Source of the DNA: Acetobacteraceae bacterium
GTDB lineage: Bacteria; Pseudomonadota; Alphaproteobacteria; Acetobacterales; Acetobacteraceae
NCBI GenBank assembly: GCA_024280945.1
Contig: JAMXLO010000140.1
Location: forward strand, 1-39,061
Length of the DNA: 39,061 bases
Direction: 5' to 3'
A program made the translations under genes and the position numbers. The notes below the pieces were generated by a model that saw only the letters and a program-made list of their open reading frames with translations, searched no databases and was not told where the DNA came from. Positions within the stretch are counted from its first letter, which is position 1. Each line of letters starts with the position of its first letter. This document shows positions 31,396 through 39,061 of the stretch, one piece after another.

Positions 31396-31856
31396 GAAAT
31401 TCTGCCTGGCGCTGGTTTCCGTTGGCACTGATGGCAGGTCTGGGTGCGGTGATTCTGATCAATGCCGGGATGGTGTTCGCAGCATTGAAGAGCTTCCCCG
31501 GCAGAGCCGGAAGCGAAGATTTCGAATTGAGCAATCGCTACGACAGCGTGCTGCAGCGCTCTGAGCGCGACGCGGCTCTGGGATGGACTGTCCAGGCGTC
31601 GACCGACAAGACGCGTGTGCCGGTGGTAGTGCTGACTCAACATGATGGCACGCCGCTACAGGGGGCATTGCTCGAGGGCGAGGCCGGACGCCCGGTCGGG
31701 CCTGCCGAGACGAGGCATCTCACGTTCCATGAGCTTACGGCGGGGCGATACATCGCTGACGCAGGGTTGCCGGAACAAGGACAATGGGAGCTGACGCTCT
31801 CCGCGTCCGCCGGCGGTAGCCAGATCGCGGCGACACGACGGGTCGTCGTGCATTGA
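31392..31856 (+). CDS. ccoH: cbb3 oxidase assembly protein CcoH (FixH)
   Basis: A 154-residue protein with one N-terminal membrane helix (FPLALMAGLGAVILINAGMV) and a periplasmic domain of the FixH type (DFELSNRYDSVLQRSERDAA; HLTFHELTAGRYIADAGLPE). It is needed for assembly or stability of the oxidase. It overlaps ccoG by ATGA, and its stop overlaps the TTG at 31853 from which the ccoI frame opens. Confidence 0.92.
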   Translation: MRNSAWRWFPLALMAGLGAVILINAGMVFAALKSFPGRAGSEDFELSNRYDSVLQRSERDAALGWTVQASTDKTRVPVVVLTQHDGTPLQGALLEGEAGRPVGPAETRHLTFHELTAGRYIADAGLPEQGQWELTLSASAGGSQIAATRRVVVH

Positions 31857-34273
31857 TTTCTGGGGTTGGCACCAACCCCTCCCCCCGCCCCCCCGGCACA
31901 GGTCCGGGGCAGGCTCCTCTCGCAAGGGGAGGGGGAGAAGCGATCCTGGGCTGTGTGCATTGTCATCAGCCGACGGCTCCTGGGCATCGGTTCTGCTGTC
32001 CTGGCTGCGCGGTTGCATATGAAACCATCCAAAGTCTTGGGCTAGGCCGCTACTATGCGCAGCGTGTCCTCGATCCCGGTTTGCGCGCCCTACGCCCGGA
32101 ACCGTCGGAAGAACGCGATCTTTCCCGCTTCATCATCTCGGTACCTGACGGTTCGCACGAGCTGACGCTGGCCATTGATGGACTGCAGTGCGGTGCCTGC
32201 GTCTGGTTGATCGAATCGGTTCTGGCGCGCGAGGCGGATGTGCTGGTCGGGCGCGTCAACATGACCACCCGCCGGCTGCGGCTGGTCTGGCGCGGCACGG
32301 CGGATCGCGCTCAGTCGTTGATCGACGTCATCGAGCGTCTTGGCTACCGGCTGGTGCCCTTCGATCCGGCAGCGCTCGCCGCGGCGCGCGACGGCGCTGA
32401 CCGCGCACTGATTCGCGCGCTTGCGGTTGCCGGTTTCGCTGCGGCCAATGTCATGCTGTTGTCGATCGGCATCTGGGCCGGAGAGACGGGCGGGCTGCTG
32501 CACGACATGGGACCAGCAACGCGTGACCTGCTGCACTGGTTCTCGGCGCTGATCGCGATGCCGGCCATCGCCTATGCGGGCCGGCCGTTCTTCCTCTCCG
32601 CCATAGCGGCGCTGCGCCATACGCGGACCAACATGGACGTGCCGATCAGTGTGGGCGTCATTCTGGTGACTGGCATTAGTCTCGCCCAGACAATCGAAAG
32701 CGGCGGTCATACCTATTTTGAGGCGTCGGTCTCGCTCTTGTTCTTTCTGCTTGTCGGCCGGGTGCTGGATCAGCGGGTCCGTGGCCAGGCGCGTGCGACC
32801 GCCGAGCAACTCCTGACCCTGCGAGCGTCCGACGTTGCGGTTCTGCAGCCGGACGGCAGCACTGTGCGGCGCAATCAGCACGCGATCGCGGCTGGGGATC
32901 GCATTTTGGTGGCGTTGGGTGAGCGGATCGGGGTCGACGGCATCGTCGAGCGCGGCACCTCGACGCTGGATGCCAGTTTGGTGACCGGCGAGAGCCTGCC
33001 GGTCAGTGCCGCACCTGGCGCTTCCGTGTTCGCCGGCACTCTGAACCTAGGCGAGCCACTGACGGTGCGCGCGACAGCAACCGGCAACGGCACGTTGCTT
33101 GCGGAATGCGCGCGCCTCATCGAGGCCGCCGAGGCGCGGCGATCCCGCTTCGTCGCGCTCGCTGACCGAGTGGCGCGACGCTATGCGCCGGTGGTCCATG
33201 CGGTGGCGTCGCTGACCTTCGCGGGGTGGTATTTTGGTCTTGGTGTCTCGGTCAGCCAGGCGCTGTTGACGGCGAGTGCTGTGCTGATCATTACCTGCCC
33301 TTGCGCGCTGGCGCTGGCGGTGCCCGTGGTGCAGGTGATTGCCACCGGGCGACTGTTCCGCGCCGGCATTCTGCTCAAATCTGCGACTGCGCTTGAGCGG
33401 CTTGCCGATATCGACGTCGTGGTGTTCGACAAGACCGGCACTTTGACCGAGTCGACGATGGCGCTGGTGCGGGAAGACGGCATCGACCACCCGGCGCTGC
33501 GAACCGCCGCCTCGCTGGCGGCGGGAAGCCGGCATCCATTGGCGCGCTCGCTGCTGGCTGAGTCGGGCCCCGTCGCAATTGCAGAGGAGTTGGTCGAACA
33601 TCGAGGACAAGGCGTGCAGGCCGGCGAGATAAGGCTCGGCAGCCGAGAATTCATCGGTTTGTCAGGTGGTGACGCTCCCGTCGGCCCCGAGCTGTGGCTG
33701 GCTCGTCCCGGCTATGCACCCGTGTGCTTCCGGTTTGCGGAAAGCCTGCGCAGCGACGCTGCTGCGATAGTTCGCAAGCTGCGAAATCTCGGTCTGGAGG
33801 TTCGTTTGCTGTCAGGTGATCATGCGGTCGCGGTGGCGCCGATCGCCAGGACACTCGGCATTGCAACGTGGGAGGCAGCTCGCACGCCGGTGCAGAAGGT
33901 GGACGCGATCGAAGCACTCGCCGCACAGGGGCGAAAGGTGCTGATGGTCGGCGATGGACTGAACGACAGCGCGTCGTTGGCCGCCGCGTCCGTCTCCGCA
34001 TCACCATCCAGTGCCGCCGATATCAGCCAGACGGTTGCCGACGTGGTATTCCAGGGCAAGCATCTCGCGCCCGTGGCGTCGGTTGTCGAAGTCGCGCGGC
34101 GCGCCCGCAGGGTGATGCGGCAGAACCTTGCGCTCTCGATTGGCTACAATGCGCTGATGGTGCCGCTGGCGATCGCCGGCTTCGTCACGCCGTGGCTGGC
34201 GGCGGCGGCGATGTCGAGTTCGTCGCTGCTTGTCATGGCGAACAGCTTCAGGTTACGGGGAAGAGCGGCATGA
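31853..34273 (+). CDS. ccoI: Copper-type P1B ATPase for cbb3 assembly
   Basis: An 806-residue heavy-metal P-type ATPase of the CcoI/FixI type, which exports copper for the oxidase. In order: a Cys-rich start ([20 protein letters not shown]), a metal-binding domain with [12 protein letters not shown], membrane helices, actuator LVTGESLPV, the ion site [11 protein letters not shown], phosphorylation site DKTGTLTE and hinge [15 protein letters not shown]. The frame opens at TTG 31853, coupled to ccoH. Residues 4-30 ([20 protein letters not shown] and on) have no family character and coincide with a palindromic repeat. A GTG at 31955 is an alternative start but would lose the first Cys of the CVHC motif. 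ATPase region 33290-33970 is intact. Confidence 0.95.
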   Translation: MISGVGTNPSPRPPGTGPGQAPLARGGGEAILGCVHCHQPTAPGHRFCCPGCAVAYETIQSLGLGRYYAQRVLDPGLRALRPEPSEERDLSRFIISVPDGSHELTLAIDGLQCGACVWLIESVLAREADVLVGRVNMTTRRLRLVWRGTADRAQSLIDVIERLGYRLVPFDPAALAAARDGADRALIRALAVAGFAAANVMLLSIGIWAGETGGLLHDMGPATRDLLHWFSALIAMPAIAYAGRPFFLSAIAALRHTRTNMDVPISVGVILVTGISLAQTIESGGHTYFEASVSLLFFLLVGRVLDQRVRGQARATAEQLLTLRASDVAVLQPDGSTVRRNQHAIAAGDRILVALGERIGVDGIVERGTSTLDASLVTGESLPVSAAPGASVFAGTLNLGEPLTVRATATGNGTLLAECARLIEAAEARRSRFVALADRVARRYAPVVHAVASLTFAGWYFGLGVSVSQALLTASAVLIITCPCALALAVPVVQVIATGRLFRAGILLKSATALERLADIDVVVFDKTGTLTESTMALVREDGIDHPALRTAASLAAGSRHPLARSLLAESGPVAIAEELVEHRGQGVQAGEIRLGSREFIGLSGGDAPVGPELWLARPGYAPVCFRFAESLRSDAAAIVRKLRNLGLEVRLLSGDHAVAVAPIARTLGIATWEAARTPVQKVDAIEALAAQGRKVLMVGDGLNDSASLAAASVSASPSSAADISQTVADVVFQGKHLAPVASVVEVARRARRVMRQNLALSIGYNALMVPLAIAGFVTPWLAAAAMSSSSLLVMANSFRLRGRAA
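31862..31945. repeat. Palindromic GC-rich repeat at the ccoH/ccoI junction
   Basis: Three inverted repeats in a row: GGGGTTGG/CCAACCCC (31862-31879, 2-base loop), CCCCGG/CCGGGG (31891-31909, 7-base loop), and the imperfect CTCCTCT/AGGGGAG (31914-31931). The pattern resembles the mosaic palindromic repeats common between genes in GC-rich bacteria. Here it is translated as a Pro/Gly-rich stretch if ccoI starts at 31853. It may also weaken ccoI translation by forming RNA hairpins. Confidence 0.7.
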
Positions 34274-34470
34274 ACGTCATCCTCTATTTGCTCGGTGCGA
34301 GCCTGTTCCTCGGCGGCGGCGCACTGGCGATATTCCTCTGGTCGCTGCGGTCCGGTCAGTACGACGACATGGAAGGCGCCGCAAATCGCATCTTGTTCGA
34401 CGACGAGGAGAACCTATCGAGCCAATCCCGAGGTCCGGCCACGCGCCGGTATGCCGACGGGGAACGCTGA
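34270..34470 (+). CDS. ccoS: cbb3 oxidase maturation protein CcoS
   Basis: A 66-residue protein with one membrane helix ([20 protein letters not shown]), followed by [20 protein letters not shown] and FDDEEN, the conserved CcoS pattern. It is needed for cofactor insertion into the oxidase. The ATG at 34270 overlaps the ccoI stop (ATGA). It is the last gene of the cluster. Confidence 0.93.
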   Translation: MNVILYLLGASLFLGGGALAIFLWSLRSGQYDDMEGAANRILFDDEENLSSQSRGPATRRYADGER

Positions 34471-34475
34471 GGCAA

Positions 34476-34658
34476 AATTCCCGGCACGGGTCTCGGCTAG
34501 CCATTGTCAAACGCATCATCGGCAGGCATGGCGGCCGGGTCTGGGCCGAAGGCGAGGTCAACTTGGGTGCGACCTTCTACTTTGCGCTGCCGGCAGTGCA
34601 TGAGGACTTGCCAGCCGTCGATACTCCAATCGGCGTCACGTCAGAACACGTGCTTTGA
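34476..34658 (+). pseudogene. Relic of a sensor histidine kinase C-terminus
   Basis: Bases 34480-34496 encode PGTGLG, the G2 box of a HATPase domain. From 34497, one frame over, the reading continues [20 protein letters not shown] then [12 protein letters not shown], the end of the same domain. The frames join if one C is restored at about 34496. The upstream bulk of the kinase (sensor, dimerisation and N box) is missing, since ccoS ends 10 bases earlier. The tail ([21 protein letters not shown]) overlaps the rlmN 3' end by 18 bases. This is a truncated, frameshifted remnant and should not be expressed as a kinase. Confidence 0.75.
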
Positions 34659-35822
34659 CCGGGCCCTATGCCGCGTTTCTGTGCGCAACTGGCCGCACGC
34701 GGCAAGAATGTCGCGGCCACGCGGTGTACGCACTGGCGAGGCAAAGCCGGCATCCATCACGATCTTGGCAAAACGCTCGATCGCGCTCTTGCTGCTGGTC
34801 TCGAATGGGCTACTGGGCCATGGGTTGAATGGGATCAGGTTGACCTTGGCCGGCATGCCGGCGATGAGGCGCACGAGCTCGCGCGCATCCGCCTGGCTGT
34901 CGTTCACCCCCTTCAGCATGACGTATTCGAAGGTGATCCGCCGTGCGTTGGAGGCGCCCGGATAACGGCGGCATGCGGCCATCAATTCGGCGATCGGATA
35001 CTTGCGGTTCAGTGGCACCAGTTCGTCGCGCAGCTCATCGCGCACCGCGTGCAACGAGACCGCAAGGTTGACGCCAAGCTCGGCTCCGGCGCGATCCATC
35101 ATCGGCACCACGCCAGAGGTCGACAGTGTGATGCGCCGGCGCGACAGTGCGATGCCTTCGTTGTCCATCGCAATGGTCATCGCCTTGGCGACATTGGCGT
35201 AATTGTACAGCGGCTCGCCCATGCCCATGAGCACGATGGTGGACAACAGGCGTGGCGCTTGTCCCGTCGGGCTCGGCCATTCACCATAGGCGTCGCGCGC
35301 CGCCATGAACTGCCCGATGATCTCAGCCGCGCCGAGGTTGCGTGTCAGCCGCTGCGTGCCCGTGTGGCAGAAGCGGCAGGACAACGTACAGCCAACCTGT
35401 GAAGAGATGCACACGGCACCCCGATCTTCGGCAGGATCGGGGATGTACACTGTCTCCGCCTCCTGCCCATCACGAAACCGGAACAGAAATTTGCGGGTAT
35501 CGTCCGCGCTGGTCTGCGCGACCGCAATATCGGGACGGCCGATGACGAAACGCTCGGCCAGCTTGAGCTGCATGGACCGCGCGATGGACGACATGCGCGA
35601 GAAGTCGGTGGCGCCCTGGTGATAGATCCAGTGCCAGAGCTGCTTGGCACGGAATGGGGCTTCGCCGATCGCCGACATCTCCTGGGCGAGCTCTGCGCGC
35701 GACAGACCGACCAGGTCACGGCGCCCATCGGCCAACTGCTCGGATGGCGGATCGAACAGCGCGGACTTGGCGAGAATGCGCGCCCGCTCTGTCTCGGTCA
35801 GATCGGCGCCGCCGTCGGTCAC
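34641..35822 (-). CDS. rlmN: 23S rRNA (adenine2503-C2)-methyltransferase
   Basis: A 393-residue radical-SAM enzyme that methylates A2503 of 23S rRNA and A37 of some tRNAs. The radical-SAM cluster motif is [11 protein letters not shown] (Cys-x3-Cys-x2-Cys), preceded by [26 protein letters not shown] binds SAM, and near the end [13 protein letters not shown] contains the Cys that forms the covalent RNA intermediate. VSLHA and [12 protein letters not shown] are further family marks. The start is GTG at 35820-35822, overlapping the stop of the upstream IalB-family gene (GTGA), so the two are coupled. Confidence 0.97.
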   Translation of the reverse strand: MTDGGADLTETERARILAKSALFDPPSEQLADGRRDLVGLSRAELAQEMSAIGEAPFRAKQLWHWIYHQGATDFSRMSSIARSMQLKLAERFVIGRPDIAVAQTSADDTRKFLFRFRDGQEAETVYIPDPAEDRGAVCISSQVGCTLSCRFCHTGTQRLTRNLGAAEIIGQFMAARDAYGEWPSPTGQAPRLLSTIVLMGMGEPLYNYANVAKAMTIAMDNEGIALSRRRITLSTSGVVPMMDRAGAELGVNLAVSLHAVRDELRDELVPLNRKYPIAELMAACRRYPGASNARRITFEYVMLKGVNDSQADARELVRLIAGMPAKVNLIPFNPWPSSPFETSSKSAIERFAKIVMDAGFASPVRTPRGRDILAACGQLRTETRHRARSKHVF

Positions 35823-36349
35823 TTGGTGGGGCAGGCTTTGTTAATCTCGGCGTACGCCGCGTTGAAACCGCGCAGACTGAATGTATCGACGATGGTCTGG
35901 CCTTCGCGCGGACTGGGGGAGCGTATCAACGCCTCTTCTCCTTTACGGAACGCCGCGACCGCTGCCTTGCCGTCTTTCGCGAATGCGCTGCTCTGCGCGG
36001 TGTAGAAGTCGAGGCCAGTGGTATCGACCTGCATGGTCACTGCTGCATCCTTGCGATACGGAAAGCCGGCGCTGATCGCGACGGTGTCCCGCATGCTCGG
36101 TCGCTCCGTCACAGTCAGGACCACCTGTCCGCGCCCGGGTACCGCCGGTACCGAGTTCTTGGCACGGACAAAGGCATAGCAGACAGTCTGACCCGACTCC
36201 TGATGGGTCGCGGCGGTCCAGTCGTCATAGGTGCCAAGCTTCTTGGCAGCGCTGCTTGCTGGTTCCCCACGCGACGGCTGGGCGGGCTTTTTCGGCTGGG
36301 CAAGGGCGGGAGTTATGGCCAGCAGCATGAATAGGGGCAGGTAGCGCAT
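35819..36349 (-). CDS. Invasion-associated locus B (IalB) family secreted protein
   Basis: A 176-residue protein with a Sec signal peptide ([17 protein letters not shown], cut before QPKK), a Pro/Ser-rich linker, and a domain with [40 protein letters not shown] and [20 protein letters not shown]. The last segment and the two Cys are typical of the IalB family, which is widespread in alphaproteobacteria and not limited to pathogens; its biochemical role is unknown. The ATG at 36347-36349 is chosen for the signal peptide; an ATG at 36373 would add 8 residues. Its stop overlaps the rlmN start. Confidence 0.87.
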   Translation of the reverse strand: MRYLPLFMLLAITPALAQPKKPAQPSRGEPASSAAKKLGTYDDWTAATHQESGQTVCYAFVRAKNSVPAVPGRGQVVLTVTERPSMRDTVAISAGFPYRKDAAVTMQVDTTGLDFYTAQSSAFAKDGKAAVAAFRKGEEALIRSPSPREGQTIVDTFSLRGFNAAYAEINKACPTK

Positions 36350-36419
36350 GGCGGGACAGATACGGTGGCTCATGTCGAGGGACAAGCACCGCGCCTTGCC
36401 TGGATGCGGCCATGCCGGG

Positions 36420-36989
36420 CTATCCGTCAACACGCCAGCCCGGGATGTTGCGACGGAACCGCGGCGGCCCATGCGTGCTGACCACGGGTGCGGCGGATGG
36501 CTCGCCCCGACTTCCTACCGGACGCTCGGCGAACCGACCGTGCTGGAGAAGTCGGTCGTACAGAACCAAAGCTCCGGCCACCGCCAGATTGAGCGCGAAA
36601 CGAGTGGGGATGCGCACGGTATGGCGGCAGTGTCGCAGCATCGCCGGTGATAATCCGGACCGCTCCGGGCCGAGCACGTAGGCAGCGTTCACCGGATGAC
36701 GAAACGATGGCAGGTCCGTGGCGCCATCCAGCAATTCCACGCCGACCAGTACACAGTGCTGTGGAAGGCTCAGCGAGTCGCTGTCGGCGAATCGCCAAAG
36801 CGGGACGTGTTCCGGTGTGTTCGCGGTATCGGCCAGACGCCCAGCGCGCGCATCGAAACCGGCTCCGACGACAAAGCAGAATGCAGCGCCGAAGGCATGG
36901 GCGGTGCGGAGCAGTGCCCCCACATTGGCCGATTTCGACACACCTTCGACGCCAATGCCGAAATAGCCGCGTGATCTGGCTTCAGCCAT
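36420..36989 (-). CDS. SpoU/TrmH-family RNA 2'-O-methyltransferase
   Basis: A 189-residue SPOUT methyltransferase. Motif 1 is SANVGALLRTAHAFGA, motif 2 AYVLGPERSGLSPAML and motif 3 IPTRFALNLAVAGALVLYDR, which together form the trefoil knot that binds SAM. The motif 3 Asn is present (ALNLAVA) but a Ser is replaced by Ala compared with common TrmH enzymes. The C-terminus (about 30 residues: HGRFAERPVGSRGEPSAAPV and on) is Pro/Arg-rich with no domain. The RNA target is not evident. It starts 22 bases from the divergent methyltransferase gene at 37012. Confidence 0.9.
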   Translation of the reverse strand: MAEARSRGYFGIGVEGVSKSANVGALLRTAHAFGAAFCFVVGAGFDARAGRLADTANTPEHVPLWRFADSDSLSLPQHCVLVGVELLDGATDLPSFRHPVNAAYVLGPERSGLSPAMLRHCRHTVRIPTRFALNLAVAGALVLYDRLLQHGRFAERPVGSRGEPSAAPVVSTHGPPRFRRNIPGWRVDG

Positions 36990-37011
36990 GCCCGCGGTCT
37001 ATGCCGGCGGC

Positions 37012-38253
37012 ATGACCGACGCAACCGACGCCCGTCTGGCCGCGCAATACGAGAGCTTTCCGTATCCGCGCCGTGACCCGCGCGATGAGGCAAAGCGGCT
37101 CATCATCGGCAGCCCCGGCCATCTGCGCGAGATCGACTACTGGGTGTTCGGGGCCCGCCGGCCGGCCTCCCGACCGCTGCATGCACTGATCGCCGGCGGC
37201 GGCACCGGCGATGCGACGATCATGCTGGCGCAGCAGATGGCGCGTGCCGGGCGGCCGGGCAGCGTGACCTGGCTCGACCGGTCGGCCGCGTCCCTGAAGA
37301 TCGCGCGCGAGCGGGCGGCGGTGCGTGGGCTGTCGAACATCGTGTGGGAGCAACGATCGCTGCTGGATCTTCCAGGCTCAGGGCTGGGACCGTTCGATTA
37401 CATCGACTGCTGCGGCGTGCTGCACCATTTGCCGGATCCGGCAGCGGGGCTGCGGGCGCTGCTGTCGGTGCTGGCACCTGGCGGCGGGCTGGGGCTGATG
37501 GTGTATGCGCCGCACGGACGCACCGGCGTCTATATGCTGCAGGATGCGTTGCTGCTTCTGGCGCCGTCTGACGAGGCGCCCGCCGCGCGGCTGGATGTGG
37601 CAAAGCGGGTGATGCGTCACCTGCCGGATACGGCGTGGCTACGGCGCAATGGCTTCCTCGACGATCATATCAATGGCGGTGACGCTGGTCTTTATGACCT
37701 GCTGCTGAACCCGCGCGACCGCGCCTTCACCGTCCCTGCGTTGCATGCCCTGCTGACGAGTGAAGGCCTGTCGGTGTCCTGCTGGGTCGAACCGGCGCGT
37801 TACGATCCGCTGCCGATGCTGCCGGATCCGCGGCTGCGCGCCCGGGTCGAAGCGCTGGACGCTGTTCAGCGCGCCGCACTTGCCGAGGCATTGGCCGGCA
37901 ATGTCAGCGCGCATATCGTGTATTGCGTCCGACAGGACGAAGAGACAAAGCGCGCCGACTTCATGGCGGACGAGGCGGTGCCGGTGACGCGCGAAGGCCC
38001 CGGTGAAGCACTCGCCGCCGCAGTGCAGCCGGATGGCATGATCGGCTTTATGATCGATGGGCTGCGCGTGCCGGTCGCTCTGCCGCCGCTGGCGCCGGCC
38101 ATTCTTCGACTGTTGGATGGACGCCGCTCCGTCGCTGCCATCGCTGCTGCGCTCGCCGAGAGAGGCACCGGCGACGATGCGTTCCGTCGCGCCTGGCATT
38201 CAACGTTCGTGGCGCTGGAGCACATCAACCGATTATTGCTGGCCGCTCCCTAG
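37012..38253 (+). CDS. Class I SAM-dependent methyltransferase with C-terminal PqqD-like tail
   Basis: A 413-residue protein. After TDATDARLAAQYESFPYPRR (a family N-terminal mark) comes motif I HALIAGGGTGDATIMLAQQ, then VTWLDRSAASLKIARERA, FDYIDCCGVLHHLPDPAAGL and LAPGGGLGLMVYAPHGR, a complete Rossmann methyltransferase. A middle region (about residues 180-310) resembles a methyltransferase regulatory domain. The end, VALPPLAPAILRLLDGRRSV and following helices, looks like a PqqD-like winged-helix domain. The substrate is unknown. The ATG at 37012 (GCCGGCGGC before it) is preferred; an ATG at 36988 would overlap the divergent gene. Confidence 0.85.
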   Translation: MTDATDARLAAQYESFPYPRRDPRDEAKRLIIGSPGHLREIDYWVFGARRPASRPLHALIAGGGTGDATIMLAQQMARAGRPGSVTWLDRSAASLKIARERAAVRGLSNIVWEQRSLLDLPGSGLGPFDYIDCCGVLHHLPDPAAGLRALLSVLAPGGGLGLMVYAPHGRTGVYMLQDALLLLAPSDEAPAARLDVAKRVMRHLPDTAWLRRNGFLDDHINGGDAGLYDLLLNPRDRAFTVPALHALLTSEGLSVSCWVEPARYDPLPMLPDPRLRARVEALDAVQRAALAEALAGNVSAHIVYCVRQDEETKRADFMADEAVPVTREGPGEALAAAVQPDGMIGFMIDGLRVPVALPPLAPAILRLLDGRRSVAAIAAALAERGTGDDAFRRAWHSTFVALEHINRLLLAAP

Positions 38254-38645
38254 GCCCAGCACTTGAGGGCAATACTGCGAGTGTACCTGTAATTACAGAA
38301 GCGACGCGGAAAATGCCCGGCTGCAAACCTGGCACTTGAGGTAAAAGAAGAAGCTTTCGCCAATGCTGGCGCATGGCAAACAGCACGAGCATATAGCCAA
38401 TCACGTAGGTGTTGTTCAGCACATACAGCCACAATGTCGCTTTGGTCGAACCACGGTAAAGCGAAACGGGCCGCGAATGTTATCCGCCTCGGCAACTTGG
38501 CAGCGTTCGCAAAATCGTCGCGGCGGCAAAATGCCCCCGTCAGCATGATCCGTTGCCTGCTGTGCTTCCGCGCATGCTGGCACGGCGCAAGAGGCAAGGA
38601 TGCAAAGCCTCTGCGGGCGTGTCGCACCGCTGGGCGACCCTTCGC
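38254..38645. other. 392-base stretch without an intact gene
   Basis: No gene I can defend. On the minus strand there is a signal-peptide-like segment (LCILASCAVPACAEAQQ), then RRFCERCQVAEADNIRGPFR in the same frame to a stop at about 38417. In another frame a hydrophobic segment, TLWLYVLNNTYVIGYMLVLF then AMRQHWRKLL, follows from TTG 38434. This could be one small exported or membrane protein broken by a frameshift. GCACTTGAGG occurs twice (about 38263 and 38330). Confidence 0.3.
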
Positions 38646-39061
38646 TCAGGCACGCATCCCGCGGCCGGTTTCGCGCATCAGGATCTGCGCGTGCGCGCTG
38701 GTGATCGCGGCATGATGGGCGACGGCGGCAGGGGACAGATCGGCATCGGGCCGCTGCTCAGGCGCGAAATGGTGGTAGCGATCCTCGCCGCGAACCAGCG
38801 TTGCACTGTCGTGGCTGCCGGCGACCTGGCGCACATAGGTCGGGATATAGCGAATGGCAAAGCCGATCCGTCGCTCATCCGATGGGTTGGGATCGGAACC
38901 ATGGATCAGCCGGACGTGGTGCAGCGACATCTCGCCCGCAGCGAGCTCCAGCATCACCGCCTTGCGCTCATCGACATCGACCTGGATCTCCTGGCCGCGT
39001 GACAACAGGTTTTCGGCGGCGAAGGTGTCGCGGTGCGGCACCTGGTCCAGCTTGTGCGTCT
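38646..39061 (-). CDS. Phytanoyl-CoA dioxygenase-family protein, C-terminal part
   Basis: The 5' part lies beyond the right edge; 138 codons are visible. The frame reads THKLDQVPHRDTFAAENLLS, RGQEIQVDVDERKAVMLELA, then MSLHHVRLIHGSDPNPSDER and RIGFAIRYIPTYVRQV. The His in LIHGSDPN and the Arg in DERRIGFAIRY fit the distal iron-ligand His and the 2-oxoglutarate-binding Arg of the PhyH fold. Such Fe(II)/2-oxoglutarate oxygenases hydroxylate many small molecules, so the substrate is open. The GTG at 39041 is not taken as the start because family sequence continues upstream of it. Confidence 0.85.
   Translation of the reverse strand, partial: THKLDQVPHRDTFAAENLLSRGQEIQVDVDERKAVMLELAAGEMSLHHVRLIHGSDPNPSDERRIGFAIRYIPTYVRQVAGSHDSATLVRGEDRYHHFAPEQRPDADLSPAAVAHHAAITSAHAQILMRETGRGMRA

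Noticed and set aside
1-39061. tRNA or rRNA genes, CRISPR arrays, intact insertion sequences
   Set aside because: None was recognised on either strand by eye; a covariance-model scan would be needed to exclude small RNAs.

Overview
The window is GC-rich, densely packed DNA from an aerobic alphaproteobacterium. The evidence is a complete ccoNOQPGHIS cbb3-oxidase cluster behind a perfect FNR/FixK box, an IalB-family secreted protein joined to rlmN, dcd next to murA, a DUF1614 membrane protein, and periplasmic PQQ and molybdenum dehydrogenases. Placement near Rhodospirillales/Acetobacteraceae is a guess from gene style, not from a marker. No rRNA, tRNA, CRISPR array, intact insertion sequence or phage gene was seen, so this looks like chromosome. 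Both window ends cut through genes. Region 1 (1-4070, mostly minus strand): the start of a CoxL/xanthine-dehydrogenase-type molybdenum subunit, an alpha-E protein overlapping a circularly permuted ATP-grasp protein (a predicted peptide-ligase pair), and an MFS transporter. Region 2 (4133-9796, plus strand): a VapBC-like toxin-antitoxin pair, then an N-acyl-D-amino-acid-deacylase-type amidohydrolase, two tandem luciferase-like (F420/FMN) oxidoreductase paralogs, a LysE-family exporter and a ComB-family phosphatase. This resembles a small catabolic unit with its own exporter. Region 3 (9810-12566, minus): a three-gene flavin/[2Fe-2S] dehydrogenase of the opine-oxidase/hydrogen-cyanide-synthase architecture with translationally coupled starts. 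A small winged-helix-like gene, a beta-class DNA methyltransferase with no visible restriction partner, and a serine-glyoxylate-type aminotransferase follow. Region 4 (15351-19813, minus): a leftward run of a secreted small protein, a small basic protein, dcd, murA, a hypothetical protein, an SDR oxidoreductase and the DUF1614 protein. Region 5 (20257-25601, plus): the most unusual unit. A Tat-exported Rieske protein, a signal-peptide-bearing PQQ dehydrogenase with the Asp-x-Asp signature of lanthanide-dependent enzymes, an IorA-type [2Fe-2S] protein and a Tat-exported IorB-type molybdenum hydroxylase lie in a row and end at a strong intrinsic terminator. None of the four carries a CxxCH haem motif, so the Rieske protein is the obvious candidate electron carrier. 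A plausible reading is alcohol to aldehyde to acid oxidation in the periplasm, feeding the respiratory chain. An FNR-like box lies just before the terminator. Region 6 (25602-34658): about 0.9 kb of poorly conserved DNA with a frameshifted small membrane-protein gene, then a perfect FNR/FixK box and the cco cluster. A palindromic repeat is embedded at the ccoH/ccoI junction, and a frameshifted histidine-kinase tail lies after ccoS. Region 7 (34641-39061): rlmN, an IalB-family gene and a SpoU/TrmH methyltransferase on the minus strand, a divergent SAM methyltransferase, a decayed stretch, and the 3' part of a phytanoyl-CoA-dioxygenase-like gene.
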